A DNA stretch of 64,000 nt from Dentipellis sp. KUC8613 (GCA_002286715.1 NSJX01000002.1:668396-732395); one strand, 5' to 3'; positions 23,601 to 35,891 are shown, numbered from the stretch's first letter. The notes: generated from the letters alone by a model not told the origin. Translations and numbers: made by a program.

Positions 23601-25363
23601 CTTCGGGCGGCCGCCCCCCGACCGCTCAGCAGCCGGCGATCATGCAGCAACGGCTTCCCAACGGACAGCTGCGGCGACCGACTCCGGAAGATATCCAGGA
23701 AGGTACGGAGTTCATTGCTAGGTTTAGGGACGAGTGGATCAAAGAACGCAGTAAGTTCGCTCTCATTTATTGCAACGTCGACGCGACTGACCAGCGAATT
23801 AGATCTTGATTCCGTGTCGACTCACCAAATCCCCGAAAACCAGCGCCCCCAGTACAATGAGGCTCTCGGACGTTTGACTCAGCTCGTCAACGATCTCGAC
23901 CACAAGCTGCCCGCGATGTACGCCATCATGGCTCGCGAAAAGCGCGAGGAGCTCATCAAGAAGCTCGTGATCATCGTAAGTGTGCTTTGGCCTCTTTCTT
24001 CGTCAGGTGCTTTATCTCTTTTGCGCAGTCCATCACCGCTCGCTACCAGCATATGCAAAGTAGCATGACCAACCCGCGTTTCGTCATCGACCTCAACAGC
24101 ATTCGTACGATGTATACGCAATCGCACAACGCGCACAATGGCTTTACGCGGACAATGGCCGAGCTGGCGAATATGGAGCGCAACGGGCAGCCACCCGGCC
24201 CTGCTCCTCCCTCGATGCCTCCTCAACCTCCCCAACCACCACCCCAGCCCCAGCCCCTTCCCGTTCCTCAGCATCCGCCCCATCTGACGCCATCCATCCC
24301 TCCCGCCGTGCCTCATACCGCGCCGCAGAACCGACCGGTTGCGATCTCTCAACCCTCGAACAAAAGGAAGGCCTCAGGCCATCCTTCTGCGCCCTCGGCC
24401 CCGACGCCGACGAACATGCCAACGCCACCACCCGCCGTCTCGGTCTCGACTCCCACTCATCAAGCGAGCACGCCTTCTGTTACCGCCGCGTCGCCGCAGA
24501 CCCCCAAGTCTCCTAAGGCGAAGGCCGCACCGAAAGGGAAAGCGCCGACAGCGTCGAAGCGGCGTACCTCCAAAGCTGCGCCGCCTGCCGAGCCTATCGC
24601 TGGCCCGTCGACGCCCGCCGAGACGAAGGGTGATCAGAAGGACTCGAAGCCCGAGCCCAAGGCGGGCAACAAACGCGCTCGCGAGGAAGAGACGCCGGCG
24701 GACGAAGCACACCCGTCTCCGCCGTCTGCGCCATCACCCAAGCGCGTCAAGTCCGACTGGGACGGTCCTCCGAGCGAGGAGATGGTGAAGCGGAAGGAGG
24801 AGGTCGAGAACATCAACACCGCAGAGGACGCTGCGGCTTTCGTGGAGCACATGACGGAGCTCCTCAAGATGGCGTCGTCCGGCGATGGGCAAGACTCGCT
24901 GTCTTCTGACATCTCGAACAGCTTGGACGCCATCTTGAACGGGTATGACATGAACCTGGACTGCTCTGATCTCGCGACCTCCAGTCTCCAGCCGTTGTCG
25001 CCTCCATCGAGCCATATGACCACTGCCGATCCTTTCGGCGAGTTTTTCGACTTCTCGTCCTACGGCCTCGACGACGACCCCGCTGGGTCGAAGGCTCCCA
25101 CCCCGGATCTCGTGCCAGCGTCGTCTACAAATCCCAGTCCAGGATCGGGTTCGGAGGCTGACCCTGCGGGCCATGGCTCCGGAGCGTCTGGATCTTCGCC
25201 GCACATCGCTGACGCCAAAGTTGAGGAGCTCGGCGATTCTGATCCACTTCGGATGGGAATCTGGAAGGAAATTGACGGTGGACAATCCGCATACTATTCA
25301 GGGACCGAGTGGAAATGGGACCAACCGATGCAACCAATGGAGTGGGCCATCTCGACCTCATAG
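20626..25363 (+). CDS. Gln-rich ARID-domain protein, Swi1-like chromatin remodelling subunit
   Basis: Probable DNA-binding subunit of a SWI/SNF-type remodeller in the nucleus. Six exons (20626-20829, 21158-21954, 22006-22564, 22619-23750, 23803-23975, 24029-25363) give 1399 residues; intron 1 is unusually long at 328 nt. The Gln/Met/Pro-rich N-terminal third includes 'MSLSQLMKTFTTVSAQLKEK'. The ARID domain runs from about residue 470 to 577 ('FHQVWKPFMMQHKL', 'INLHALHAAVFPAGGYSN', 'NNQWPIIAAKVGF', 'AQHIQQLYKHALAPFDVAY'). Poly-Gln runs follow, then a predicted helical region ('GTEFIARFRDEWIKERNLDS', 'QYNEALGRLTQLVNDLDHKL', 'FVIDLNSIRTMYTQSHNAH'), a Lys/Pro-rich segment with 'PKRVKSDWDGPP' that could be a nuclear signal, and an acidic C terminus ending near 'WKWDQPMQPMEWAIS'. 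The Swi1 assignment rests on ARID plus the Gln-rich layout; any other ARID protein remains possible. Confidence 0.86.
22813..22876 (+). repeat. CAG-rich poly-glutamine tract
   Basis: A near-perfect CAG/CAA/GCG run just after the ARID domain codes for Gln with a few Ala. A second pure CAG run lies at 22931-22954. Such tracts vary in length between strains. Confidence 0.85.
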
Positions 25364-26177
25364 ACGGGATCTCGTATGCTATATTTTTACATCTTTATCT
25401 ATTGGTTCGTGCGCTGTTTCTCTTCTGCTATCGCGATATATTCTACGGTACGTTCTAGTCTGGATATAGTAGGCGTTCTCATTGTACTTTTTCGTTTCTC
25501 GCTCCCCCCGATCCCCACACCGCTTCTCCTTCTGCACACTATGTTGTCTTGTGTCCGATTCCTCTCTCGCCTGCTCTCTGTATTCCTAATGTTGTTTGAC
25601 TTGCTATCGATACCGGTTGTGTGATCTCTCGCAGACGCATGCCTGTAAGAGCTTGAAAGACACTCGCTATCCTCGTGTGCGCTGAAAGAAATCGTCTTCG
25701 GAAGTCTTGACGTTGTGGGATTAGTACTAGGGACTTCTCGAGTTGAGTCCGAGTCGGGTGGGCAGTACACCTTGAAGAATGCAGATGCGCGGCGTTGCTG
25801 TGTGCTCTGCGACGAGGCCGGACGCGCCGGCTGTGTTTCATCGCGAAGCCCTGGCAGTACATCAGGTGAAACCGATGGTGGCCGACATGCGCATGCGTGG
25901 TCAGGGACTTTGTCCAAGGCAGTACGTCGGCACCATAGCAATGACGATGCTGCTCTAGTGCGTCTAGGTCAGTTGCAACATTGCGCATGCAACGTACCTC
26001 GCCCACATCGCCACAAACCCGACATCAGATATCCTCGAAATCCCTCCATTAAAAAACGAACTAGTCTACATAATTCGGAAGTAATAAAGATATTGTTAGA
26101 AGACCCACAACTAGTCGCGTGTCCGCCCAGTGCGTCTCCACTGGCGGCAGTGAAAGCTACTTGCGCAGCTATCGCGA
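25364..26177. other. Spacer between convergent ARID gene and family copy 3
   Basis: 3' flanks of both genes; T-rich just after the ARID stop. No gene seen. Confidence 0.45.
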
Positions 26178-28802
26178 TTAGACCTTGAGTTTGATGCTAG
26201 AGAGAATGGAGCAGGCGATCAGCATAAGCCTCGTTTCCATGCTGCAGGGGACACTTACTCTCCGGCGGAGATCGCCTGGCTGAAGATGGAGACTATGGGC
26301 GAGCCAGTAGGGCAGGTCAGGGTCGCGCGCTTGCCGAGCGAGCGCACAAGCCTCTTCCTCCTCGAAGTAGTCGCATCAGCAAAAGTCGGCTCGGGGGCAG
26401 CGGTTGCGTCGTCAGTGGGTGCAGGGGCCTCCGACGCGTCGTCGGTGGGCGCAGGGGCATCGGATGCGTTGTCAGTGGAGGACGCAGTATCGGAGGCCGA
26501 GGAGGCGTCGGCCGTGGAAGTGGCATCCGCGGTCGATCCGGCGGACGAGGCGGAGTCGGTCGCGGACGCAGAGTCGGTGGCCGTGGCGGAGTCCGTAGCC
26601 GCAGCCGAGTCGGAGTCAGTGGGGTCCCCAGAATCGGTGGGCGAGGCACCGTCCGCAGTCGAGGCGGCCGAGGCGGCCGAGTCCGTCGCAGAGGCATCGG
26701 CGGTGGAGCTGGCGTCGGCGGCGGATGTGCTAGCGTCGGTTGCGGACGAGCTCGCAGCAGACGAGCTCGAGGTAGAGTTGGCCTTGGAGGTGGCGGCGTC
26801 GAAGCATTTCTAGAACAAAGTGAGCCAACGGATGATGCGAAGAAAACGGCCGCCGAACAAACCTGGAAGAGCTCGAAGTTCTTGTTGAAAATCGTGACCT
26901 GGGTGTTCTGGTCGAAGAGGTTGAGGAACTTGCCCTGGGCACCGGCATGCGCGTTGATGCCTGTGCTGATGTCAACGCATCCCTGCGCAGCGGCACTGCC
27001 AGAGCTTCCACTTGTGCCAGTGGTACCAGTGGCTTTAGCATCGACGCCGGTTAGATCCAGGGTGGCAGAAGCGTCGAGTTCCAAGAAGACGTTGGCGGAT
27101 GCGAACCCTCCGATGGCATTGAGTGAGATGCTGACCTGGAAAGGATTGTCAAAACTCAAAGACGTCGATGCATGGACAAGGACCGACCTCAGGGATCAAA
27201 TGCGCCGTCATCTGAGCATTACCGACTAGCTCTGGGCTCGCGGAGATGGAGAACTCTGCAGCGAAGGTTTAGCAAAGAGAGAACGCCGTTCAATTTTGCT
27301 GATCTTACTGTTGTCGTTAGGAGTGGCGTCACCGCTGCTCTTTCCAGCATTGGGCGGGAATTGCAGCTGGGCGTTGTTGATGTTGTATGCCAAATCGAAG
27401 GAGACATCGAGTTCGAGTTCAACATCACCGTTGACCTGGCCGTTGACAGCGAAAGTTGGGTCAAGTGAAAGAACACTATAATCGAATGAGTGCAATTCGA
27501 TACAAGGATGCCTGCTAGCTGCGTACCCTGGGATGTCCAAACCAGGAACGTCCCTTGAGAAGATGGGAATGAGGCCAGAGTCGAACGTTCCATCGGCGGA
27601 CGCCTTCATAGTCAAAGTGGCATCGACATCACCGGTATAGCCTAATTCCCGAATCCGTGAGTTTCAGAACGTTAGAAGAAAGAAAATGGTGACGGACCAA
27701 CGATGATGCCGAAGTCGCTGATACCGGGAGGAACTAACTGGCCAGCAATCACAGCACCCAGACTGATTTGGGAATGGGCCTTGGCGTCGATGTCGACCTC
27801 AAGGTTCGCGGAGACACCCTGGCACTGTACATTGGCATTGAGCAGCGTCTTCTGGGTGTCGACATCGACGGAGGGCAAATCCGTCTTGGAAGTCTTGTTG
27901 AATTTTCCCTGCAGGATCGACAACGCTAGGAATGCGAACCGCATCAGTTTTTGCTTTTACACAATGCCCGGCGGCGTGAATACTGACGATTGAAACCGCG
28001 GCGCTCCGAGGCATGGCGAGCAAACATGACCGGGCGAGAGATGTAGCTTCTTCTTTGGTCTGTGTTGGTTATTGTGAAGTTTCCGTTCTCTCCAGCGATG
28101 TTCAACCCTTCCGCAGAGAACGACACGTTGCCTGTCCTAAAGGAGCGTTGTTTACGCATCAGTCTCAGTAGAATAAACACCGTAACCGAACCCACTTTTC
28201 CGCGTCGACTGCAGTGAAGTTCGTGTCCAGGTTCAAAGCATGCACAACGGGTTGTGCGCGACCGAAGAGTCCCCGCCTCTGCTTGATAGAAGCAGGCATG
28301 GACTGATCTTCAGGTATCCAGGACTTAGCAACCCGAGCGAACGGCATTTTACCGCACTATACCCGTCCATCAGTCTCGTCATCTGGGCGCATGGGAATGG
28401 TAGCAACGTACGTTCTCAGGCAGGCGGACGAGCTTGTGCTCAGCACCACCTTCCATGATGTGGTTGCAGGCAGATGACGCGGTATTAGGCTCCGTGCAGA
28501 CCATGCGCACAGTCGGTGTCATCGAGTTGGAATCGCAGTCGATGATCTTCCAACCTGCAGCCTCGGTAATGTCGGAAATTCCGCTCGAAGAACCCCACTA
28601 TAGACAACTGAGAAATAGTGATTCCCATGAAAACGTATAGACGTACGACTTTGAGTGAGGCGGATGCGGTGTGGCTGGCAGGAAGATCATAGGAACATTG
28701 ACCTTGAAGGCATGGTTTAGACCAGTCGTTGGCGGCAAAGGCCTCCATGCCCGCAAGGGACAACACCGACGTGACGGCGGCGATCTTCGAAAAGGTATGC
28801 AT
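26178..28802 (-). CDS. Secreted Cys-patterned family protein, copy 3
   Basis: Third paralog, on the opposite strand. Exons 28802-28647, 28597-28412, 28356-28196, 28136-27988, 27925-27698, 27641-27527, 27475-27309, 27255-27188, 27135-26863, 26809-26259 and 26196-26178 give 690 residues. The signal peptide ends 'AGMEAFA', then 'ANDWSKPCLQGQCSYDLP', 'ISDITEAAGWKIIDCD', 'PENCGKMPFARVAKSW', 'TGNVSFSAEGLNIAGENG', 'LQGKFNKTSKTDLPSVDVD', 'GDVDATLT', 'AAAQGCVDISTGINA' and 'FELFQKCFDA'. The tail is a long Ala/Ser/Asp/Thr repeat (units like 'ATDSASATDS' and 'APAPTDDA'), followed by 'TSRRKRLVRSLGKRATLTCP', with two basic clusters before the conserved Cys. The would-be stop GAG-TAA overlaps a GTAAGT donor; the last exon adds 'IKLKV'. 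A TATA-like TATAAAATGG lies on this strand at 28951-28960. Confidence 0.85.
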
Positions 28803-30904
28803 AACGATAGTCGTGGGTCCTGAAACAAATTACAAGAAAACAAATAGACAAAAAGAAATGGGCTGCCCAGCAGCAGGAGAACGAATGGAGGGAACGAGGA
28901 AAATGGGGGGAAACCTCCAGGGCTTGCAGAACATCTGGAGACAGAGGGCGCCATTTTATAGTCCAAATGCTTGGCGGAATCAGAACGCACTAGCATAGCG
29001 CAGGTTTCGCCCCGCCGATTCGCGTGACTTCAATCATCCGGGAAGATGTTGATATCCCGGCCCCCGGGTTGATGCCAGTGGGTAGTTACAGACTGGGAAA
29101 GTCGCCCGTGGCCACTGCATGCAGTGCAGCTAACCATTTACAAACAGTGGATGATCTTGCCATCCTCGGCCAGGGGGGTGCGATCAACGACGACACTGCC
29201 ATTGGTGTCAGATGCCTAGAGTGCCGTACGTATGAGCGAGAGTCGACTCGTCCCTAAAGCTCGAGGAAGCTGAAATGCGCCGGAACTAGGGCATTATAGT
29301 ACGCCCGAGTCAGCTAGCTATGGAATTTGTCTTGAGATGGCACTTGCCTCATGATTTGTTGCCTTTCTACCCAGTTGTCCCACGAACGCTGAACGACAAG
29401 TACTCGGCTGGTGCATGCTTGAGGCCAGCTCATACTGAAAGGCAGTCAAGCAGCGACACAGGTCCCGGCGGTACTGACACCGGAGTAGATCGCTCGAACT
29501 CTCTCGACCCCAACGTCGCTTACGCAAACCTGTGCTAGCGTCGCACACTGCCAGCGAGTCCGAGTCGGTGACAATCGCCATGCTCGAGCTTTCGAGGATC
29601 GCCCACTTGAACGAACTTCACCGTGTGGGGAAGACCTGACTGAGCTCATGGCAACGTCCCAAGTTCGATGGTGGGTTCACCTTCTTTCTACTTCTGTCCA
29701 TCCTGCTGACATGCTCGACCGGTCTGTAAAGATCCACAATTCCACCCACTTGTCATTCGCAAGGCGTTGTGGTGAATAAAGCGCTCGCAAATCCCTCGCG
29801 GGCCTTTCCCCTTCCATCAAAGCCTTACCATCTTGCGGAAGTCGTGAGCGCGCAATGATCCATGCCTCACCCTCATTTCAGCAAGGATCTTCGCAACCCC
29901 GAACCCACGACAGAAGGCCGTGACACCCGAAGAGCCGGAGTAGGCAGTGTTAGCCCATGCCCTCCGCGTGTGCGAAAGATCTACACCATTCTCACAAACA
30001 GCGAGCACGCATGGTCTGGTTAACGGAAACATTGATGGTTTCCATACGTGGGCTTCTAACTCCTCGAATCTGCCGTCTCTGCAGGCCTGGAAGGGCTTCA
30101 TCTAGAGTCCTTCGTATCCCACACGCATAATGCCGCGCCGCGGTTGTACACGAGTACGAGCGTTGGATCTCCATGCACGAGATTGACCAGTCACCTGCAT
30201 ACACCACTCTCTGGCTTGTCCGCTCGGAGCCCCGAAGATCGTCCAAGAGTTCACAAACGTCTGCGTTGTCCCCATGGATGACGGTAGATCGCCGACGTGG
30301 TTGATAGAGGTGCAACAAGGATCAGCAGCAGTCATGCATTTGGGACCCAGGCTCACATTAATCAACAAACAGGTGAGATACTGCCGGAAGTGCAGCTGGT
30401 CAAGAACGCAAGGAGCATGGCTCGGTCCACCTTACCACGGGGCTAGAGCAATAAGGTGGCAATTGTGGGCTGCTGATCCGAGGAAACACGGAAGACCCAG
30501 GTCATGAAAAGGGAAGATCGTTCCCTCGTCAGTGAGACGGTAAGTGTAGGTCGGAAAGACATTACCAGGATCGCCCAGGAAACGCGATTTTGATGCGGCG
30601 ACGAATTGTCTAGAGAGCGTGAGTGAGAGAAATGGGAATCTGTAACACGCTAATTAAGGGGGCTCACGTCTTGCAGACGGTCCGGTATGAACAATGAAAC
30701 CGGAGTTATTCAGACTTCGAACAGCGAGCAGAGCTGCTGAAGTGGTCGGCGTCGACGTAATTGCGGCGCCAGAATGCGGACGGACGGTAGCTGCTGCTAT
30801 TTGATCGTGCAATGATTAACGTGCTCGGCGGTTTCGATGCCCCATACGTTATTCGACTCCCAACAAACCAGTGCTCAAATATGTGGAACCGTAGTACAAA
30901 TGGG
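28803..30904. other. 2.1-kb gene-poor region
   Basis: Apart from the possible gene relic at 29817-30640 (separate entry), no gene is supported. It separates the secreted-family copy from the SDR array. Confidence 0.4.
29817..30640 (-). pseudogene. Possible decayed gene of unknown type
   Basis: Several neighbouring minus-strand frames read like protein but do not join: 'QFVAASKSRFLGDPGNVFP' and 'GLPCFLGSAAHNCHLIALAP' (about 30640-30430), 'GDPTLVLVYNRGAALCVWDT' (about 30170-30110) and 'ACRDGRFEELEAHVWKPSMF' (about 30080-30020). They are in the same orientation, interrupted by stops, and I could not find splice sites that link them into one frame. I cannot name the family. It may be a pseudogene, or an intact gene whose exons I failed to join. 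Confidence 0.25.
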
Positions 30905-32069
30905 TCATGAAGGAATCATCCCGCCATCCACGCCGTACTGCATTGGATCAACGTGAGTGAGGGATTCGCGGCGTCTACGTCGGTGCTTACTGTCTGCCCA
31001 GTGATGTAGCTCGCCTTCTCGGAAGCGAGGAAAGACACCAAATTGGCTATATCTTGAGGCTGGCCAACACGCTTGATCGGAAGGTTATTGACGCCCTAAG
31101 AAAGGAATTCGTAATGTCTTCTTCTGTGAGAATGAAGTCTCTTACGCGCTCTATGTATTCCCCAGATCCAATCCCCAACTGCCCTGTCTTGATGGTGTCT
31201 ATGTTGTCCACTGCAAGCCAGGCGTTAGGTTCTGTTAGTCTCGCGAAACGCACGTCACGCACACATCGGTGTATTAGTGAGTCCGGGAGCGTAGGCGTTG
31301 ACGGTAATGTTGTATTCTCCCAACTCGATAGCTGAAGGAAGCTCAGCCGGATACGTACTATAATAGGTCCATGAGGCTGTAAAACTCACCTGCAGCCTGT
31401 GTCAGACCACGCACAGCGAATTTGGACATGACATAGGACACAGATCCAGGGAAAGCCTTCCTTCCAGCAATTGAAGTCGCGCCTTCATTGACATCGACAG
31501 TCGTCAATAGACAGGAAACCCGAGTCCTCAAATACACGTACCGATGATTCGTCCCCCACGGCCCTGCGCTATCATCTGTTTTGCAGCGTACTTGTAGCAG
31601 AGCATCGGCCCTCTCGTATTAACAGCCATGAGACGGTCGTATTCATCGACCGGGGCTGTGAAATCATTAGTATCAACCAGCGCACGGTGGTCAACTTGAA
31701 ACGCCTACTGGTTAGAAGCGGATTCGCCCGGTAGATCCCAGCATTGGCAACCATCTAGTAGGGGAGTATCAGCGTAAGACGATCCCCGCGAGCAGCAATG
31801 TTGCGCGAGCTCACAACGTCGAGGCTTCCAAGTTTCGAAGCAACTTCCGCCACCATGGCCTCAACCTCTTTTTCCAACGTCACGTCGCCTGGAGTAACGA
31901 CCGACCTTTGTCCTTTGCTCTCTATCTCCTTTGACAGAGCTTCAAGCAGGGTGGCCTTGCTAGCAATGTCATTGACTGCTACGTCGAAGCCATCGGCGGC
32001 CAGCTGGATGGCAATGGCACGTCCGATCCCTTGGGCAGCGCCGGTGACAAGAGCAACGCCTTTAGACAT
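30905..32069 (-). CDS. Short-chain dehydrogenase/reductase, array copy A
   Basis: NAD(P)-dependent oxidoreductase of the classical SDR family, closest in pattern to diacetyl/acetoin (2,3-butanediol) reductases; the substrate is not proven. Exons 32069-31815, 31754-31709, 31655-31542, 31482-31390, 31331-31263, 31210-31146, 31095-30991 and 30937-30905 give 259 residues. The cofactor motif is 'TGAAQGIG' near residue 9, then 'MVANAGI' (NAG motif), catalytic Ser in 'GATSIAG', '[14 protein letters not shown]' with Tyr and Lys of YxxxK, 'ITVNAYAPG', and the end '[10 protein letters not shown]'. There is no signal peptide, so it is cytosolic. Last gene of the five-copy head-to-tail array; its 'SYVMSK' resembles copy E, while B, C and D have 'FYN(I/M)SK'. 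Confidence 0.93.
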
Positions 32070-32689
32070 GATGAGAAAGCGAGGAAAGCTCTTCGAGGAA
32101 CCCCATCCGCGACTTATATTTGCGTTCCCATGAAAGGAACGAACGTACCTATATGACCGGATGATAGTGTCTGGTGATATCCCAAGTACGACAGGATTGA
32201 TGAATTCACCTTGGAAGTCGATGCATGCAGGAGTCATGCGTACTCATGAATGGCCTGATTTGCAGAAGGCCCAGGACCCTCTGCTGTATTTAGCTATCTT
32301 GTTAGGACGGCCGACCATGGTTACGGCATAGCGGGTGACATACTGACATTCCATGTTCCCGCGACAATATACAGCGGTCTGGTGCAAGTGCTCATCCACC
32401 GCTCAGTCGTTGGGAAACCTAGCGAATGCTACCTGACTCCCCGGCTCACGCGGAATTTGGTATGAATGACTTTTTGAGGAGTAGAATGATATCAGCACGC
32501 CTTGAAGTCGAGGATTGCTTCAAACCCGTCCAGACCAAGAATGTCACTCTTAACTGTTGCACTGGAACAAAAGGGCTTGAACAAGTCAAAGCCATATATT
32601 ATCGACGTTTTCGAACACTATAACATGACCGCGATTGGAACAGGATCAAGCAATACATTTATCCCCGTTGAGCATGGCCGCAGAAGGTC
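32070..32689. other. SDR array spacer A/B
   Basis: Contains the promoter of copy A and the 3' flank of copy B. The part at 32540-32680 resembles the equivalent 3' flank of copy C at 34565-34700 (shared runs such as CAAGAATGTC, CAAGTA/CAAGTC and AGCAATACAT), as expected of tandem duplicates. No gene. Confidence 0.6.
32113..32120 (-). promoter_or_regulatory. TATA element, SDR copy A
   Basis: On the minus strand the sequence reads AATATAAGTC about 45-50 nt before the start codon. Each of the five SDR genes has a TATA element at nearly the same distance. Confidence 0.6.
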
Positions 32690-33877
32690 TTACGAAGGGA
32701 CCAACCCGCCGTCGACGCAGAACTACAGCAATGCGATCGGAACGGCATGAGCGAGCGATATAAGCGAGGTGTCTGCGTGCCTGCTCACCGTCTGCCCAGT
32801 GATGTAGCTTGCTTTATCAGAAGCAAGGAAAGACACCATATTGGCTATGTCTTGAGGCTGGCCAATGCGCTTGAGGGCCGTTGCCTCGATTCCCTGCGAC
32901 CGAACCACACGATGAGTCCCAGTGTCGACTGTCAAAGCGGGCGACACCTTACCCGTTTAATGAACTCGCCAGTCTGTAGCCCGTAGTGCTTTGAGTTATC
33001 GGCATCCGCATTTTCCACTGGATGGCAAGTTCTCATCATGAAACGAACTTGGAAGCCGTAGCACTTACACATCGGCGTCGAAGTCAATCCAGGAGCATAC
33101 GCATTGACAGTGATGTTATGTTCCCCCAGTTCGACGGCTTTAAATCAATGAGATGTATGTAGAGACCGTGCGCAACCGGAACACGTGCCTGCGGCCTGTG
33201 TCATGCCACGTACGGCGAACTTAGAAATATTGTAGAACATCGAGCCGGGATAAGGCTTCTTCGCAGCAATAGAGGCGGCGCCTTGAGAAATCAAGGATTA
33301 AATATCCAGATGATAGACTCGGACAACATGGCGTACTTACCAATGATTCGCCCCCCACGCCCTTGCGCTATCATTTGCTTTGCAGCATACCTGTAACAGA
33401 GCAACGGGCCTCTGGTGTTGACCGCCAAAGTCCGATCGAACTCGTCGAGCGGGGCTTCGACAGTGGTCAGCACCAGCCTAGGCTCCAAACGTTAACGGCC
33501 GTCTGAATGATGCGTGCTTACAGGTCAGGAGTGAGCTTGCGTTATATATTCCGGCATTTGCGACCATCTAAAATAGGGGATAAGCGAATGAACGAGCTTG
33601 AAAATTAGATGGAAAAGCTCACGACGTCGAGGCTGCCGAGATTAGCGGCGACCACTTCTACCATTGCCTTGACCTGATCCTCAGAAGTAACGTCGCCAGC
33701 TACGGCAATTGACCTCTGGTTCAGACCCTTGATTTCCTTGACCAGAGCTTCGAGCAGCGTCAGCTTGCCGGGGATATCGTTGACCGCAACATCGAATCCA
33801 TCGTTTGCCAGCTGTATAGAGATGGCACGCCCCATCCCTTGGGCCGCGCCAGTGACGAGAGCGACGCCTTTCGACAT
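32690..33877 (-). CDS. Short-chain dehydrogenase/reductase, array copy B
   Basis: Paralog of copy A with the same exon plan. It begins '[19 protein letters not shown]', with '[13 protein letters not shown]', '[20 protein letters not shown]' carrying catalytic Ser and YxxxK, '[10 protein letters not shown]', '[19 protein letters not shown]' and the end '[10 protein letters not shown]'. Exon 4 ends at 'TQAA'; the following intron starts with GC (GCACGT) where the other copies have GT, so splicing depends on a GC-AG intron. If that donor works, the gene is intact; if not, the product would be truncated. Function as for copy A. Confidence 0.9.
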
Positions 33878-34726
33878 GGTGAAAATATGAAGGTGACGAT
33901 ATTTGGGACTCTATGGCAGTTTATATACGCTATGAGCTCCCCATGATATCAGCCTGCCAAGCAGGAACATACGCACCCATGTCCAAGAACGGCGGGCCGC
34001 CGTCAGTTCTATGAGCCTCCGCAAGTCATGCGGCGGGTTTGAAAAGGGTAAAGGAGGGCTACCGATTTCCACGATATACATGATGTTCGATGTTCTTTGC
34101 GCCCGGGATCTCTAGCTGTCATCGTAGCTCTGTAACATGGGTCCAAGTCAAGGCAAAAAGATTGAAGCCTCCCATTACTCACTACTACATACGCTTTCGG
34201 CCAATATCTGAAAGGTCCTGTATTCAGTGACCGTATTACCGACGAAAGCGGGTGCTGTACGCTGCTCTCTTTTGGGCCATTTAATTAAATGCGGATCTTA
34301 GAGCCGAACATGACCAGACCGATATCCGAAAGGCCGACTCTCATCCTGCTCATGATGTGTGAGTACGAGCGACCTCTTCGGAGCAAGGTGGGACATACGA
34401 ACTAGAAATCGTTCCACTCTTGTCAATGTGTCTTCTGCGTCATGAACCCCCTAGTACGCATGACACCGCATTTATTGACGCGTATTTCCCCTTATGGGCG
34501 CCCAAGTGCACCCGCGTTCCACGACACTAAGTAGCTTGGGGCGGAATACTTCAAAGCCACTCAAGTGCAAGAATGTCGGTCTCAACCGTTGCGTGAGAGC
34601 AAAAAAATTGGACAAGTAGAAGCCATACATCATGGTCGTTCCATGAGCACTGCGTCGCGTATCCATTTGAAACAGGAAAAAGCAATACATGTAGCCTGTC
34701 GAGATCGGGCCTGACTGCAAAGGGGT
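33878..34726. other. SDR array spacer B/C
   Basis: No gene. It carries the TATA box of copy B (33921-33928). At 34469-34510 there is a segment with the 12-mer CTTATGGGCGCC that closely matches the region upstream of the CobW gene (40210-40250), a probable relic of the duplication. Confidence 0.55.
33919..33928 (-). promoter_or_regulatory. TATA element, SDR copy B
   Basis: On the minus strand it reads CGTATATAAACTG, about 45 nt upstream of the ATG at 33877, in the same position as in the other array copies. Confidence 0.65.
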
Positions 34727-35891
34727 TCACGAAGGGGCCACCCCACCATCGACGCTGAACTGCAATGGTGTAATCGGGAGGTTATGAGGAAGGGGAGTAA
34801 ATAAAGACGCTGCAAGTATACTTACTGTCTGCCCGGTGATGTAGCTAGCTTTATCGGAAGCAAGGAAAGACACCATATTGGCAATGTCTTGTGGCTCGCC
34901 AACGCGCTTGAGGGGAATAGTGTCAACGACCTGTAAAGAGAACATTCATTCATTCCGATCTTGCGCAGGAAGAAAAAGACCTTACACGTCGCACATATTC
35001 ATCGGGAGAGATCCCGTATTTCGCTGCGATAGCTCCACCTGCCGTCTCCACTGAAAGATCGAATTTAACCCTACAGCAAACTCGAATCCAGTATCACTTA
35101 CTCATGGGTGTCATGGTCGCCCCAGGAGCATAAGCATTGACCGTGATATTATACTCTCCCAGTTCAACAGCTTCAAATCGTTCAAATACAAGCCGACATC
35201 CGCAAATAGCCGAATCGCGTACCTGCAGCCTGTGTCATACCACATACCGCGAATTTAGACATATTATAGAACATTGAATCAGGGTAAGGTCTCTTCGCAG
35301 CAATGGAGGCGGCACCTTAAAAAGGTACGTTATACTTGACATTGAGGCGACAGATGCAAGCCAATACGCTTACCGATGATTCTGCCCCCGCGTCCCTGTG
35401 CTATCATCTGCTTGGCGGCATATTTATAGCAAAGTAACGGCCCTCTCGTATTCACCGACATCGTTCGATCGAATTCCTCCAATGAGGCTACGAAAGCGGT
35501 CAGCGTGAGCTCAGCAGAGTATGCAAAGTACCCACAGCTCAGCAGCCAGGTTGTATGATAAATCCCTGCATTTGCGACCATCTGAGACGGATCGTGAGCG
35601 GATGAGCATATGTGAAATGTAGATAAGGAAACTCACGACATCGAGGCTGCCGAGCTTCGCGACACTCTCCTCTACCATTGCCTTCACCTGATCTTCAGAA
35701 GAAACATCCCCCGGCGCAGCAATTGACTTTCGGTCCAAATTGTTGATTTCTTCAACCAGGGCTTCAAGCAGAGTCAGCTTGCTCGGGATATCGTTGACCG
35801 CTACATCGAAACCATCTTTAGCCAGTTGTACAGCGATGGCACGACCCATTCCTTGAGCCGCCCCGGTGACGAATGCGACGCCTTTCGACAT
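34727..35891 (-). CDS. Short-chain dehydrogenase/reductase, array copy C
   Basis: Paralog with the common multi-exon plan. It starts '[20 protein letters not shown]'; next come '[15 protein letters not shown]', '[20 protein letters not shown]', '[20 protein letters not shown]' with the catalytic residues, '[15 protein letters not shown]', '[18 protein letters not shown]' and the end '[10 protein letters not shown]'. All active-site residues are present, so it should be functional. It resembles B and D more than A and E in the substrate-side loop. Confidence 0.92.

Noticed and set aside
22784..23650. 288-codon minus-strand frame opposite the ARID gene
   Set aside because: Leu/Arg/His-rich antisense of the CAG-rich Gln region; a compositional shadow of the real exon.
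22636..23721. 361-codon second plus frame inside the ARID exon
   Set aside because: Ala/Arg-rich frame-shifted reading of CAG repeats; the ARID frame has the domain and the splice sites.
26286..26813. 175-codon plus frame rich in Ala/Ser/Val/Glu
   Set aside because: Antisense of the Ala/Ser/Asp-rich tail of family copy 3.
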